A stretch of 64,000 nt of DNA from Micromussa lordhowensis (GCA_964020085.1 OZ026595.1:1672501-1736500); one strand, 5' to 3'. Numbered from the stretch's first letter, positions 25,675 to 38,157 are shown. Translations and numbers: made by a program. The notes: generated by a model from the sequence alone, not told the origin.

Positions 25675-25770
25675 AGTTCAGGTCCACGAAAAGACCGTCA
25701 GCTTTAGTTGTATAAAATACAGTACCTTGATAGGATTTGAAATCCATCACGACCTGACTACCCGGGTAAA
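25675..25770 (+). other. Possible non-coding first exon of GPCR 2
   Basis: About 96 bases lie between the TATA box at 25644 and the donor at 25771 (an alternative donor, ccgg|gtaaag, is at 25766). There is no long open frame. It could splice to the acceptor tttgtatttttag|tttgaaATG just upstream of the GPCR 2 start codon. The start position is estimated from the TATA box. Confidence 0.35.
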
Positions 25771-27753
25771 GTAAGTGACTTGCTTACCGTCAAAAAATGT
25801 TTGCTTTTGAATTCTGTGAAAGATGCCGAGCAATGATATCTTTTCCATCAGGTTTGAGAAGCGTCGGCATGAAAAGGTGCCGATTTCTATATCAGTTTAC
25901 TCGGCAGAGATCAGTTCCGGGCTCAATTTTGCTATCACTCATTTCTAGAGTTTGCTTCGTTTATTCACTCTTCCAATATCTTTGAGTTACATTAATTTTA
26001 AAACTTTAAAAGTTTAAACTCTTGTACATGTAAGGATGAAGGATCTGGGCTAAAAATATTCAAATAACAACCATTTGAAAAAATGTTTTATATAGCCGTC
26101 ATTTATATTTTGTGCTGATATAAACTAAAAACCACATCAAAATCGAAGGAAATTTAATGTAATTGCTTCAAAACGTCGAAAACCAACAAACGTTAACAGG
26201 TAATAATTAGTCCAAATGAAAGAAATGTCAGCTTTGCGGAAGAACATAAAGACGGGCTATGAAGGAAAGTTTCTAAATTCAAAATAGGACCAAGTTACAC
26301 CTTCCACGGTGATGGTTGTGTCTCGGTTCATACGTGCTCTTCGTATCTATCCAGGAGACCAAAAAATTTAACATAACGCACCCACTGACTTTGAGCTTCT
26401 TCTAAGTTATATCTGATATATGAATGTGATAGATGATGGATCTTCCAGTCTCTGAGGAATTATTGATGGAATTAAGCAAACACGCTTTGTAATGTATTGA
26501 ACAGTACGTAAGCGGGCGTTTTGGCAAACTGATCTAATTTCACACAATTTTAACAACACTGACAATGTGGTACCTCCTATAAACCTTTACCAGAATTTGT
26601 AAGTACGAAGTCTACAGGAAGATAGTTCCCTTAGTGTGTAATAGTTACAACCTTAAATTACGGCGAAAACTCGATAAACGCTCTCATAGACTTGGTCAAA
26701 CGCCGTTCGTTCGTAGTAAATTCTAGAATTAAAATGCAAAAAAAATCAGATTAAAAAAAATACTGCATCATCACGTTTCTGAAGAGCAGAAATTGGAGTC
26801 ATTTCAGCGACACTATTGTTTCTATGCCCTCGTTCAGCTTATAGTTAACATCTAACACTTTCGAAGATACTTCTCTCAAAATTAATCCAGTGTTTTTCAC
26901 GAGTAAATTCCTAAATAATACGTTGTTCACGATATCTGCAACCCTGCATTATCACACGTTTAAAAATACTTCGGCGTACGTTTGAAACGTTTAGCAAAAC
27001 ATCGCTTTTTATAGCCCGGAATAATTATAAGGATGCGAATGCTATATTATTTTATATTTAATCCCTAGATGGATATAGAGATGTAAAATAAATATATATA
27101 TGAATATATAATTACATGTTCATCGAAAGAAATAATCACATCTTTACTTTAGGTAGTAGGTTGAATTAATTAATTAATGAATTAATAACTTGATTTATTA
27201 TCAATACCTGATTTCCGTCGTGTTCCGTGTGTCGACAAGCTTTTAGCCGATTAGCAGCCAAGTTTTTGCACTGAAGTGGATTCCTGATATACATGCAGGT
27301 GTTGAGGTCGGCTCATGAAAAGTTTAAGGCATTTAAGAGTCGATCTTTCATCGGAAAATAATGCAGAAATTAGATTCATTTTCTTTGTAAAGCTGCCTTA
27401 CAATAAGCCCCGGATATGAAATCGACCACAGATCTCAGAATGCCGAAATGCATCGGTGAACTTTAAAAAAGCATACAGAAGTATGCGATTTCTACGTTTT
27501 CAAGTTACCTGTGTCAGTTTTGAGCATATCTTATGACGAAGAAAACTACATAGCATAACTAAAAAGCATTTATATTTCGTGCAGAGAACCCAAGGAAACT
27601 TTCCGACAAATTAACACTTTCTATTATTTCGTGACCTTTTTGGTCTGAGCGTCAATTGCTCATCAACTTGCCTTAATGTCTTACAATTGATTCAAATTAT
27701 GAAGACACACAAACTCATTTTGCTTATCAAGAGCGTTAACACGTATCAGCAAT
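25771..27753. other. Non-coding, possible intron
   Basis: AT-rich. It contains short AT microsatellites (tatatatatga near 27090; attaattaattaatgaatta near 27164). No exon recognised. If the leader-exon model is right, this is the start of a 7.4-kb intron. Confidence 0.45.
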
Positions 27754-27988
27754 AGGGAGCTTAAGCAAACCACAACGAGAATGCCACCAAACAAAAGGCT
27801 TATGAGTAGAACAACAGCTCGGCACGTGCGTTATAAATCTTTGTACATTTCCGCACTCTGCTAAACAACAACGTGAAATGACTACGTTTTCATATTTTGG
27901 AGAACACGAACGGCGGCGGCGGCTATCTTTTCGTATTTTTTACTGGACGTCGTTGCTAGCGACGCCGTCATCATTGCTTAAGGTCCCT
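27754..27988 (+). mobile_element. MITE-like element, family A copy 3 (235 bp, internally shortened)
   Basis: The left end, agggagcttaagcaaaccac, pairs with the right end, gtcatcattgcttaaggtccct. AAT lies on both sides (27751-27753, 27989-27991). The interior acgtgcgttataaatctttg and caacaacgtgaaatgactac align with the copies at 18781 and 3430, but about 130 bp are missing before the right end. Confidence 0.8.
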
Positions 27989-30900
27989 AATATTACAGTC
28001 TCCGGTACGTTTTACACACACATCGCCATTTTCAAACTGAAATGTCGTAACGATAATTTTCGGAAATATAGGGAGAGTTTGAATTTTGATAGTGTCACTC
28101 AACAAGTTATTTGCCTTTGCTGCTTTTTCTCGCATTATTTTCGTGTTTCTATTGAGCTAAAGAGTTAGATATTACGTCTGTATATCTTGATTATTACTTC
28201 CTCACTCCACTGTGCACGCTAGGTATTATTCCCTTTTTTTCAGGTTAATAATCAATCAGTGTACAACATGGCTACATACAACTTTAAATGTTTAAAACGT
28301 TCGATAACAAAAATAGCTTCTGTGAGTACGCTGATTCGATAATTTTAATACAACCCCATGACATACTTGAATTATTCACCTTGGGATACGGAGTAGTAAA
28401 GTAAGTCATTTATCCCTTAGTAGCCTGAAAATAACTCTTACACTTAATGCTATTTACATACAAGATAACAAACCCAAAATATCCTTTACAATAAAACCCA
28501 CGAGGGCACGGAAAATAGCAGATATCTTCAAGTTAAGAATTATCTATGGAACTTTCTTGAATGGTTGAAATATATCAATTGCCGTTTTCATTATCCGCGC
28601 TGTGGGCGAGTGTAAAGGAAACCAATTTATACCGCAGAAAAATGAAGTTATTCAGTCTTGTAAACAATATTGAATGACAAACTCTGCAGTTTGGTGAAAA
28701 AAAAAGCAAAAGGGTGTTTCAATCTGAAAAGGTACATGTTTTCAATCGCTACGTTTTTTCTGTTATATGTGACTGTTTCTACATGTATAATTTTCTTGTT
28801 TAATGAAAATTTATCCAGAGAATTTTATCAAATTTTTGAGTTGAAACTACCAGACCGTCAGTATACGCACTTGAAAGCTTTGTTGAAAGCGCTAAGTATA
28901 CTTTGAAAGACAACTCAATGTAGTTGATGAAGAAGATTTATTGGCATAACGTGCTCTTGTAGGCATTATATCTTTCTCGACCATAAAACTTAAACATTAG
29001 CATTTCATCGACTAAATTATGTTAGTGAGAAGCAAAGGGGAAACCGCAGTAGCAAAACTTATCTCTGGGCATTAAACACCAGCGAAATTACGGTAACATT
29101 TTTGAAATCATTTCGGTTTTGCCTTAAGCATTATTCTAAGTTTACGGATATTCTATTGTTGGTCCATATTAAATGTATTCCTGATCAAAATATGCAACTT
29201 TCATTTCTGTCAGTTTGCCTTTCATTTCTGTCAGTCTGCCTCGATTATTCATTATTCAAGATGAATAAAGATCAGGAGATTTAGGTAGTCATGTCGGCAG
29301 CTCACTTTCTTCTCACTGAAATTAGCACAACCAACAAGGTTGCGAGTGAAGCATTTCAAGAGGATAACACTCTAAATGAACATGAAAGCCAATTCAGTTT
29401 GAACATATGTTTCATTGCAGGCAATATTCATTGTGCAAAAAGAACAGAAAAGACCCCTGAAGTGTTCCAAGCGAAATTCAAATGTTAATAGTAATATTTT
29501 TCTCCAAGAAGAATGGAATCTTAAAAGTAAAATGGATTTCTGCAAAGTTTCCGGGTCGCTGCTGTGCGACTGAATCAAATTGCAATAATCAAATTAAGTA
29601 AAATATGTAATGCAGAGAACTTTCTTAGAAGAGCTTTCACCGCGTAATTATCTGCGTTAAAAAATTGTTTTATTCATTCTTAAACATGGAGATTTTTAAG
29701 CATATGAAGATATAATGCTTTTTTTAGGTTTCGTAATATCTGGCATACACTTACATGTACATACTAAAAACCACAATTTAATTCTCTTCGCATGTTTACC
29801 CCATTACTAGAAATACTGTAATTTGATTGGCTGGTGGAATTTCTATTATCGTAGCTTGATATCCAGTGTCCAATGGCAATTTTGGATAGATTTCTGTACC
29901 ATCAACACCATTCTCTTTTCATTCAGTCGAGTTTGATCATTAACAAGTTATTTTTAACCCCGCGGAAAATAAGGTTGGTCGTGCAGTGAGGGTGATTATC
30001 AGGAACGCGAGAAAAATATCTGTAATATTTCGTGAACTCGGACTTAAATTTTCGTGCTTGTTAAATTATTGAGCTTTTCGAATTCGTTTCGCTTTGACCT
30101 TCAACAATACTTTATGGGTAGAGAGACACCAGAATACGAGGTAAGCTTTCAAGTTAATATTGTAATTGGTCGTCAGAGAAAATTATAGCACATTTAGATT
30201 CTTAAAGCCCAAGCATGGACGATATTCTTTCATCGTAGGTGTTTGTTGTAGATGGCGGTTTCCAGGGTCGGTACTCAACTGTGCGATTTTTCTCTGTTTT
30301 TTTTTTTCTTAAAAAAAAACGAAAAAACATTAGCATCTTGTTAGTTGTCACCTCTAATGAAACTTAAATAAACAATAAAACTGAATGGACTACGCTTGAG
30401 TAATCTCCAGAGCTTTTTGATAATTAAATAAAATAAAATTGTCGAGAGCCATCAAGATTACACTATACAACCGACTATATGCGGTGAAAAATATCTTAAA
30501 AGAATTTTTGTTTTATTACTTTTCAGGTCCTTTAATGATTTTCGCACTAAACCCGATTTAAATTATAATTTCTTTTTTCGCTATAGCTTATGAATAACTT
30601 TATTCTATATAAGCTTTTTCTTAAAATGACGAAAGCCAACCACACAAGGAATTAATGAGAAGCTTAAGTCGAAGAAGGACAAAATTTTAACTAATTGTTC
30701 AGATAAATTAATGTAAGCCGAACATTAAGCGATGACATTGGAATATTGCAAAAAAAGGAAAAATGAGTAATAATTTCAAAGAACTTTGCAAACGAACCAA
30801 ATATTTTTTCTCGAGTTTAGTCAGTCAGTATCCTCGAAAACCAAAGCGAGAAAGTTCATTTGCACTAGATAGTTAGACAAACTGCTGAGTTTCTCTTTGC

Positions 30901-32710
30901 TTAGTGCAGATGATTATGTAACCTTCTAGCGAACGAAACAGGAGCTGTAACAAATACACCATGTTAGTCTTCAAATCGAACAATGTAGACTTCTTTTGCT
31001 TTATTAGAAATACTTGATAACTTTTAGTTTACCTATAAGAAATTACAGATAAAGCTTTAATGTTGCACCACCTTTCTTCTCTATTCTATTAGCTGTGATT
31101 GTAGACGGATAAACTGTGGTCAAATGTTACTACATGTATATACACCGAAGATGCATGAATCAATATGGAGCATAAAAAATTGTATTATTGAGATGCCAAG
31201 AAGAGATTCACAAAAAAAATATTTCTTTTTGCTAAAAGGTGATTTTCCTATAATGACTACTAAATATTTATTTTCAACCGCATTAGTAAGGCTAATGAAT
31301 TGTTTGACTCGACGACGCCGCTTTAAGAGTTAATTATGTATTTGCACAGCATGTCATGTTCTCTTAAATTGAAATTTATGGTGCATCTACCAGAAGAAAG
31401 GTTTGCATTTTACTAGTATCCGTGTGACATTTTATTTCTTATATATTCAGACTAAATTATACTTTCAGACAAATTATTCGTTTGAAGACTGTTCTAAGTC
31501 AATAAAAAGTCTGCGTATTCTGTTTCTAGAATGTGATGGAAAGCGCGAAACGGCGTATCGAGAGGTTTAAGTACCGCTCAGGCATATAAAGAATGGCTAC
31601 ATATAAATGCGAAATAAGACCCCCTAGTAAATGATTAAGACTAGCTGCTAGGATCTCTTGCAATAGCAAATATTACTAAAATTTCCTTACAGATGGGGCG
31701 AACCATCAATTTGAAATTGAATGAAAGCAATTTCCCACAAAAATTAATCTGTTCAGTTCCTTTGAAATTTTTTACGTACCCCCTCACGTGAATACCGGGC
31801 ACCATGCAAATCTAGTTTTAATATGCTCGCATAAAAAGGTATTTCACTTCCAAGTTTTCCCATTACACTCACAGCGTGGTCTCAATAATATTCGAGAATG
31901 ACTTTCATTAATCGTAGATGGATTGCACTTTTAATTTGAAAGTTCCAAAATTTAACTCGAATATTAGAATACTTCGTCAAGTTACTTTCCTTAAATATTT
32001 ATTGCTAACATTGACGAAATAAATCAGGAAAAGCATGGATACCTTCAAAAAGAAGCATGTCACTTATTCAATTGAGAAAATGCTGGATTTCTTGGTCTGT
32101 ATATAAACTCGTCACGCATCATGGCACTGACCTTCCTGCCGTCGGACGCGAAGAGGAAAATTGTTCCATACGTCCAGAATTGGTTTAGAATTTTCCAAAA
32201 CAACTCGGTCCAATATTTCTAAATCGCTTGAAATATACCCCATTATGTAGAATCGGCAGTCTCTTCTCTTAAAACGAAAGAAAGCTCACTGATAAACAGG
32301 TTGAAAACACCACAACACTGGCGACCATTACTTGATGTACCAGCGGTCACTGCAGCTTTTTAAAGCAAGCACTTTCGTTGTTATTCAGTTTGAAACGCGC
32401 ACCAAAATAAACCAGTCAACATTTGATACTTCATATGAGGCTACGATTGGATGATTTTAATATTCGAGTTAAATTTGCCGGGAACTTTGAAACAAAAATA
32501 TAATCCACTTAGTTAAAAAAACGTGCTGGGTTTGCAAACCGAAATCTTTGAATTCGTTGTGCCCCACATGACTTGAATTAAGAAAATCCCGCATGGTTGC
32601 ACGCCAGGGTTTCAAATTGACTCCTTTTGCTTGCGAGGTAAGTCAGTTCCCCCTGAAGAGAAATCGTTCCTGAACGCGTCAGACACTCAGTTGATATATA
32701 ATAAATGTTT
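27989..32710. other. Non-coding stretch, no gene recognised
   Basis: AT-rich. It includes a 21-bp tandem duplication (tttcatttctgtcagt) near 29199-29240 and a poly-T/poly-A pair near 30293-30327. No supportable exon or RNA gene. It may be intronic if the GPCR 2 leader at 25.7 kb is real. Confidence 0.5.
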
Positions 32711-32861
32711 TGCTAACCTCGTCTCCTCAGTCCGTACTGTAGTTATCGATCCTTGTTTTTTTTCGCGTCGATTTATGGCCCGCGCTCTTCGTGCTTGGGT
32801 CATAAATCGGGAAAAAACTCGGTCGATAACTTGAAGTACCGCGCTCGAACCGAGTTAGTAA
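32711..32861 (-). repeat. Foldback (hairpin) element, family 3
   Basis: The left arm (gctaacctcg... ccgtactgtagttatcgatc... cgatttatgg) pairs with the right arm (ccataaatcg-like... ggtcgataacttgaagtacc... cgagttagta). The linker is cccgcgctcttcgtgcttgg, whose reverse complement resembles the GAAG/GCG-rich linkers of the other hairpins. It lies 0.3 kb upstream of the GPCR 2 start codon, so it could sit in that gene's leader intron. Confidence 0.75.
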
Positions 32862-33160
32862 GATGTCTTTAGCTCTGGTTTTCATCGAGTCAGGGTTCAG
32901 GGCTAAGAATAGGTTATTTTCGAGTTGCATTTTGTCCCTATGTAAAAACGAGTTTTTGTGCGAAACCATTCATATGAAAATGTTTTACCCCTATTGGTAG
33001 TTCATTTTCATGCAAATCAAACCCATCTTTAAAGGAGAGTTTTGCATGAACTTGCTTTGAAAAAGAGACACAGGGTAACTAACTATTGGATTCGTGAACA
33101 TCTTATTTAACTAGAATTCTGAGTACCGGTAAAAACGCACTTATTACTTTGTATTTTTAG

Positions 33161-33166
33161 TTTGAA
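33161..33166 (+). promoter_or_regulatory. 3' splice site and short 5' UTR of GPCR 2
   Basis: A pyrimidine-rich acceptor (ttactttgtatttttag) ends at 33160, leaving only tttgaa before the ATG. This implies that at least one upstream non-coding exon exists. Confidence 0.5.
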
Positions 33167-34570
33167 ATGACAAGTTCAACACCAGTCCCAGCAAACAACG
33201 GGACGAGCATGGAGGAGAAGTTTGAAAAGGAAACTGTTCTTATTTCGACCACTTTCCTCGTCATCATCATTGTCATGGCCCTGTTCGGGAATGTTCTGGT
33301 AGTCGTCGCCTTTGCAGTTTTCCAGAAACTTCGTACCGTAACTAACTACTTCATAGTGTCTCTTGCTGTTGCTGATATTCTGGTGGCAGCAATTTCCATG
33401 CCAGTGTGGGTCGCTTACCTCATCACTGGACCCGCATGGACGTTTGATTTATGGGTCCAACAGGTATTTTATTAATTACAAATTATTTTAAATTATTCCT
33501 ACAATTTCTACTGAAATTCTAACGCAAACTCTGTCAGGAATCATGGAGATTCTAAACTAAGCCCGATCGCGCACTGAACAGCCTTACCATTATTGAAAGC
33601 GACCTCTCGTTAATGGCTAAATTATTCTTTCGCAAGGCTAATCGTTCTGATGAGGCACAACTGTACCGCATTTGAAAAACTATACAACGCAGAAATTAGC
33701 AATACGTAATAGTATGTATAGATTTATGACTAAACTGAAGCCTGATTCTTAGTTCTGTGTCCTGTTTTTGCTTTGTAGGTGTGGAGCTGTGTAGACATCC
33801 TTTGTGGTGTGGCCTCCATCCTTCACCTTTGCTTCATCAGCCTTGAACGTTATGTATGCATTTCCTCTCCATTTACCTACCACGACAAGATGACAACCTC
33901 TAAGGCTGTCGTGGCCATTTTTGGCATATGGTCGTTCTCCATTTTCATGGCTGTCCTTAAATTAATCATGTGGTCGACGGGTCCGCCAATTTACGAACTC
34001 GTCGTGAGCGTGTTATGTTTCTTTACTCCCCTGATGGTCATGCTGGTGTGTTACATGAAAATCTTCATGGCAGCTCGTCATCAGATCAAGAAGATGATTC
34101 TAACGGTTCATGGAAGCCCAAAGAGGTTCCTTCTGTCAAAAGAACTCAAAGCCGCAAAAACCGTTGGTGCAGTGATTGGCGCTTTTGTCATCTGCTGGGG
34201 TCCGTTTTTTGTCTTGAATCTCATCTACGGTCTATGCATAAGTTGCTTACCTCTCCCCGAAGAGTCTGTTCTTGCTGCAAAATGGCTGCATTACGTCAAC
34301 AGCGTGCTCAACCCAATTATCTACGCCTGCATGAACAAGGACTTCAGGTCAGCCTTCAAGAAACTTCTGGCGTTTTCGTGCTTTTTCATTCCGGGCGTTC
34401 ATAGACAAGACATGACCTTGGAAAAGTCGTTTTATAGCGAGAGGAACTCCATCAGGTCACAAAGAGGAAGTTCTTTTCGAGGGGTCAATTCTCTGAAAGA
34501 AAACAGCTCACTACGATCTCACAAAGACATGAATGGTTATCATTCATGCGATAAGCCTTGCTTCGTCTAA
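33167..34570 (+). CDS. Class A GPCR, biogenic-amine-receptor-like, two exons (362 aa)
   Basis: Exon 1 is 33167-33463 and exon 2 is 33779-34570. The 315-bp intron has donor caacag|gtattt and acceptor tgctttgtag|gtgtgg. It is phase 0, immediately before TM3, and has an early in-frame stop if retained. The protein is a seven-transmembrane plasma-membrane receptor with one N-terminal sequon (Asn11). Landmarks are Asp70 (2.50), Asp105 (3.32), Glu-Arg-Tyr 122-124, Trp239 in CWGPFF and Asn278-Pro-Ile-Ile-Tyr282. Asp3.32, Phe6.51/6.52 and Tyr7.43 point to the amine-receptor branch. Position 3.25 is Gln98 and extracellular loop 2 lacks cysteine, as in the paralogue at 17356. The intracellular tail (about 70 residues) is rich in Ser, Arg and Lys, suited to phosphorylation. 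TM2, TM6 and TM7 are very close to the paralogue, so the two arose by duplication. The ligand is unknown. Confidence 0.93.
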
Positions 34571-35316
34571 CTGTCAGTCAGTGTGGTCATGTGTGAGCAT
34601 GGGGCATACCCCGGTAATGGATTACGACTGATGACCTTGCCGAGGACAAAAGGGAGCCTGCGAAAAAAATCGGTTTTTTTTTCGTCAAGCTCCACTCTCC
34701 TTGAATAGGGCACAGGCTGATGAAGAGGATGCGTGAAAAGAAACCACACACAAAAAAACTATGAACACATTTATCGATCTACGTATTTCTACGCACGCAG
34801 TTCATTTATTCTGAGCATCAGACAACCGACTATACTATTCAAACGAAGTCTTGTCAACGTTAAAGAAACGTGTGATGTAAATTAGTTTTAATCCAATAGT
34901 CACACTCGTTACTAAACGCATAAAAGTGCTCTAAGTTCACAATGCAGCCTCCGCTATGTTGTAAATCATACTGTCTCGTTTAATGTAAACCTCGAAGTCG
35001 TCAACAACGAGGTCTCCCTTAGAATTTATGTAAATAATCGACACAATATCCTACCAGGAAGAAAATGTTTCCAGAAGGGAGATTGGGAGCATATGAATAC
35101 AAGAATTGTTTTTGCCGGCCCATTTCGTTAACGAATCTACAGTTCTACTTCAGAAATCGAAACGAATAAATATTCAGTAGTCCGAGGTGACTACTCTAGG
35201 ATATAAGTGCTGGAAAAATGCGCAGGAATTTTCTGTTTCCTGTTCTTTTTGGAGGGAGATTGGTAATTTTGATATAATACGCCGGCGTTTTCAATCTGAA
35301 AACGTATCAGATTTTT
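34571..35316 (+). other. 3' flank of GPCR 2
   Basis: Likely 3' UTR. The first clear AATAAA is at 35165-35170, about 600 bp after the stop codon, and could be the poly(A) signal. No other gene seen. Confidence 0.35.
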
Positions 35317-35595
35317 CCGTCTACACTAAGCCGGAGAAATTTAAAAACGAAGGAACGAATTTATTTGTGTTTGACGAAAGCTCGGCTAGGGAAATCACAT
35401 GATTATCGTGATGGCATCTTCTTCGAAAAGCTCCGTTTTCAAATACAGTTTTCCGGTCACACTAAGACGCAAAGGTGACGTTTTCAAATTCCTCGGGTTT
35501 GAAGAGCGTTTTTGAAAAGCTTCGTTTTTGTGACGGATTAGTGTGGACGGTAGGCCATAGCTGCGTTTTCAAATTTCTCCGGCGAAGTGTGGACG
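35317..35595 (+). mobile_element. TIR element, family B ('GTGTGGACGG' type)
   Basis: The ends ccgtctacactaagccggag and ctccggcgaagtgtggacgg form inverted repeats of about 33 bp that include gaaatttaaaaacg / cgttttcaaatttc. The interior carries repeated gttttcaaa/gaaaagct motifs. The segment from ~35382 onward matches the reverse complement of 61104-61330. It is non-coding. Confidence 0.7.
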
Positions 35596-35625
35596 GGAGA
35601 CTCGTTTATTTTCTCTGTTCTATTT

Positions 35626-35731
35626 AACAATTAGATTTTAAGCTCGAGATTTCTATCGCGTGATAGTTGACGAAGACGCAGCCCAAGTCAACTATCATGC
35701 ATAGGAATCGAGAGCGAATAATCTAATTGTT
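35626..35731 (+). repeat. Foldback element, family 4 copy 1
   Basis: The arms acaattagattttaagctcg... and ...cgagagcgaataatctaattgt pair over about 45 bp around a linker (gacgaagacgcagcccaagtc region). It is followed by a tail with ccaatcagag at 35882 and the inverted pair ggtataaatctac (35735) / gtagatttatacta (35915), which suggests the full element ends near 35930. It is the same family as the copies at 37125 and 38051. Confidence 0.8.
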
Positions 35732-35930
35732 TTGGTATAAATCTACTTGTCGTTCAAAACTTTATCTATATCCTCTTCACAGAAACTTCGAAAACGCCAA
35801 GAAGCGGCTGCCATTTTGTTAACAAGGGTATACTGCTACGCTACTCACTATCTATCACAGAATAGATCATGAGTAGCGCAGCCAATCAGAGAACGGCATT
35901 CGTGATAGGACGCGAGTAGATTTATACTAA

Positions 35931-37124
35931 TAAGGGGTATGACATGGTATGAGGTGGTCTTTTGGGTGTTCGAGTTAAAACTTATTCAACGAGAAGAAAA
36001 AATAACGCATAAAACGAAAAATGTAATACCCGGAAAATATATTTACCACATGAGAAATATCATATATCCGCCAGTTTGGTTTCGACAAATTAATGTCGTG
36101 TTTGAAAAATGTCGCGCGGGAGAAAAATATTTAGTGGCTTATAATACTTATAACGCCTTGGTCCGTACTTACACGACCGGCTGGCCAATATTCCGCATTA
36201 CGGCCTTCGCGTTCGGTTATAACTCGTTAAAACATTTTGCGCGTTCTCTGATTAATAATATGGCAAAATGGTGCAATAGTAGAAAAAATAACGTACATTC
36301 TTATAAAGCTGGAGTTAACTTGAATCTAACGCGCGCTCGTATTGGTTGGTTCATAGTCACGTGGTAATGCCTAAATCTCAATGTCGTACCGGCAGGCAAC
36401 AATAACGGAATTGTTGACCGCTGTCCCTCCAATCACTTTTTCTCACCTCAGTACTTTACTCTGAACTCTAGCTATATAACAAAACACTTAATTACGAAAA
36501 TTCTAACCAATTACCGTTTACGTCGGTAAAAGTCAATTTATAGCTCTCTCTTGACTATTATATCAAACTATTATATTATATTATGTTATAAACCTGTCAC
36601 GAGTGATGCATTGATTTTTCATTCACGGTGTACCTAAAGCAAAACCTAAAATAAAATCATCTTAGTACAAATGTATGTGCTTGGTTACTTTAAGAGAATC
36701 ACTTATGATAACCAAATCGAACAAATGTTACAGACGCAAGAAAAAACACAATTGTTTAATAAGTTGAATTGAGACACACAATCATACGCCGAGATCATAA
36801 AATAGCTCTACAAGCACGCTCGACTGGGTTATAATCGAGTAAAAGTCATTATAGAAAATAGACGGGGAATAAAAAACGGGTTTATCTTTGACACTATGGA
36901 GTTTTAGTAATTGAGAACTTTTGGAGACCTTGAAGCAACTTTGGAAACGCAGTCCGCGAGTATTTCCCCCGTAGGGTTGGAGGGACTCCAATATGAAAAC
37001 GACGGACTACGGTACCTCTAGTCTCCAACATTTAACATCAAAATCAACCTCTTTAGCAGGCACTTGTAGTGATTGAATATAATTCTATAAAACTGATTTG
37101 TTCAATCACTGTTGTCTATCTAAG
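35931..37124. other. Repeat-rich non-coding stretch
   Basis: It contains a 142-codon open frame (35939-36367) of unusual composition. Its DNA (e.g. ttccgcattacggccttcgc near 36190) looks like interspersed-repeat sequence, and no domain is recognisable. Nothing else supportable. Confidence 0.4.
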
Positions 37125-37212
37125 AATTAGATTATGAGCTCGAGATTTCTTTGAGGTGATAGTAGATGAACCTGAAGGTCGAATCATCTTTCACCTTGCA
37201 GAAATTGAGGCT
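37125..37212 (+). repeat. Foldback element, family 4 copy 2 (degenerate)
   Basis: aattagattatgagctcgag and atttctttgaggtgatag match the left arm of the copy at 38051. The right arm (tcaccttgcagaaattgagg) is decayed and the terminal attag/ctaat pairing is lost. The linker is atgaacctgaaggtcgaatc. Confidence 0.65.
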
Positions 37213-37423
37213 TAAATTTCGTATTATAATGGCGAACTAATTATTTTTCTACATAGTAATAACTTCACACTTAATACGCTTTGTTAAAGCTTGAGTTTTC
37301 AAAGTCGGGAAAAGGTAAATGTTCCGCTTGTAGTCTTCTTAAGAATTTTAAGAACTTTTAGAGCAAAAACATTTGCAAGGTCAACTTTCAACCCATGGAC
37401 AGTCAGTGCCTCTCCGCAGACGA

Positions 37424-37935
37424 ACACTATCGCGTCACGTGATCAATTTAAACCAATAAAAAAGCGCTCTAACTGCCCATAGTATCCATCCGAGGAAAAT
37501 ACCCGGATGGATAGCACTCGTCCGTCAAATTGTTCTGTCAACAAGCGGGTTTATAGAAGAAAATTGAAAGATTGACTGATTTGCATTAAGTGGGTCTTTG
37601 TCTGTTTTCTTTTGCAAATTTTACATTTGGCTTTCATGGTTTTTATTTAAACAAGTTGAAAACAGTTCAATATAATTTTTGAACTGGCGCGAGGAAGCCA
37701 ATAAAGACAATAGAGTGTTTATGTCTCGGAACTATCGGTCTGATAGTTGTCCCTTGGAAATTTGCATATTTGCATATTTGCTCTCGAAGCTTCGCTTCTC
37801 GGGAAATTATTTGTTTTAAGAACAAGTTTACGCTGGGCAGCTATTAACCAATTGTTCCCCGACAGAAACACTTTGTTTAAATAGCGTCTCTCCGATACAC
37901 ACTATCGCGTCACGTGATTAATTTAAACCAATAAG
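37424..37935 (+). repeat. Pair of direct repeats containing CACGTG
   Basis: cactatcgcgtcacgtgatc at ~37425 and cactatcgcgtcacgtgatt at ~37901 each continue as aatttaaaccaataa. A third, weaker version (gtaccacgtgatcagttttgaccaat) is near 37990. They may be parts of repeated elements. The palindrome CACGTG is also a bHLH (E-box) motif, but no function can be claimed. Confidence 0.6.
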
Positions 37936-38050
37936 GATCGGAGAAAATTTAGTGTTGAAGTATAACCATGATAGCGTCTGCACAAGATGGTACCACGTGA
38001 TCAGTTTTGACCAATGAAGACAATGGAAAACTTATTAGTGAACTATAATT

Positions 38051-38157
38051 AACAATTAGATTATGAGCTCGAGATTTCTATGAGGTGATAGTTAATGAGG
38101 CCGAAGGCCGAATCAGCTATCACCTCATAGAAATCGAGAGCGAATAATCTAATTGTT
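38051..38157 (+). repeat. Foldback element, family 4 copy 3 (best preserved)
   Basis: The left arm, aacaattagattatgagctc continuing gagatttctatgaggtgata, is matched by the inverted right arm ending aataatctaattgttt, with only a few mismatches over about 50 bp. The linker is gaggccgaaggccgaatc. A CCAATCAGA tail motif lies at 38484. Confidence 0.88.

Noticed and set aside
28670..28906. 78-codon frame with a hydrophobic stretch, like a type II membrane anchor
   Set aside because: AT-rich DNA readily gives hydrophobic runs. The frame ends quickly, has no recognisable domain and no paired splice donor.
33970..34404. 144-codon frame overlapping GPCR 2 in another frame
   Set aside because: Alternative frame of conserved receptor sequence; composition is explained by the real gene.
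35939..36367. 142-codon open frame on the plus strand
   Set aside because: No recognisable domain, odd composition, and the DNA resembles interspersed repeat sequence next to several repeat elements. No splice or promoter context.
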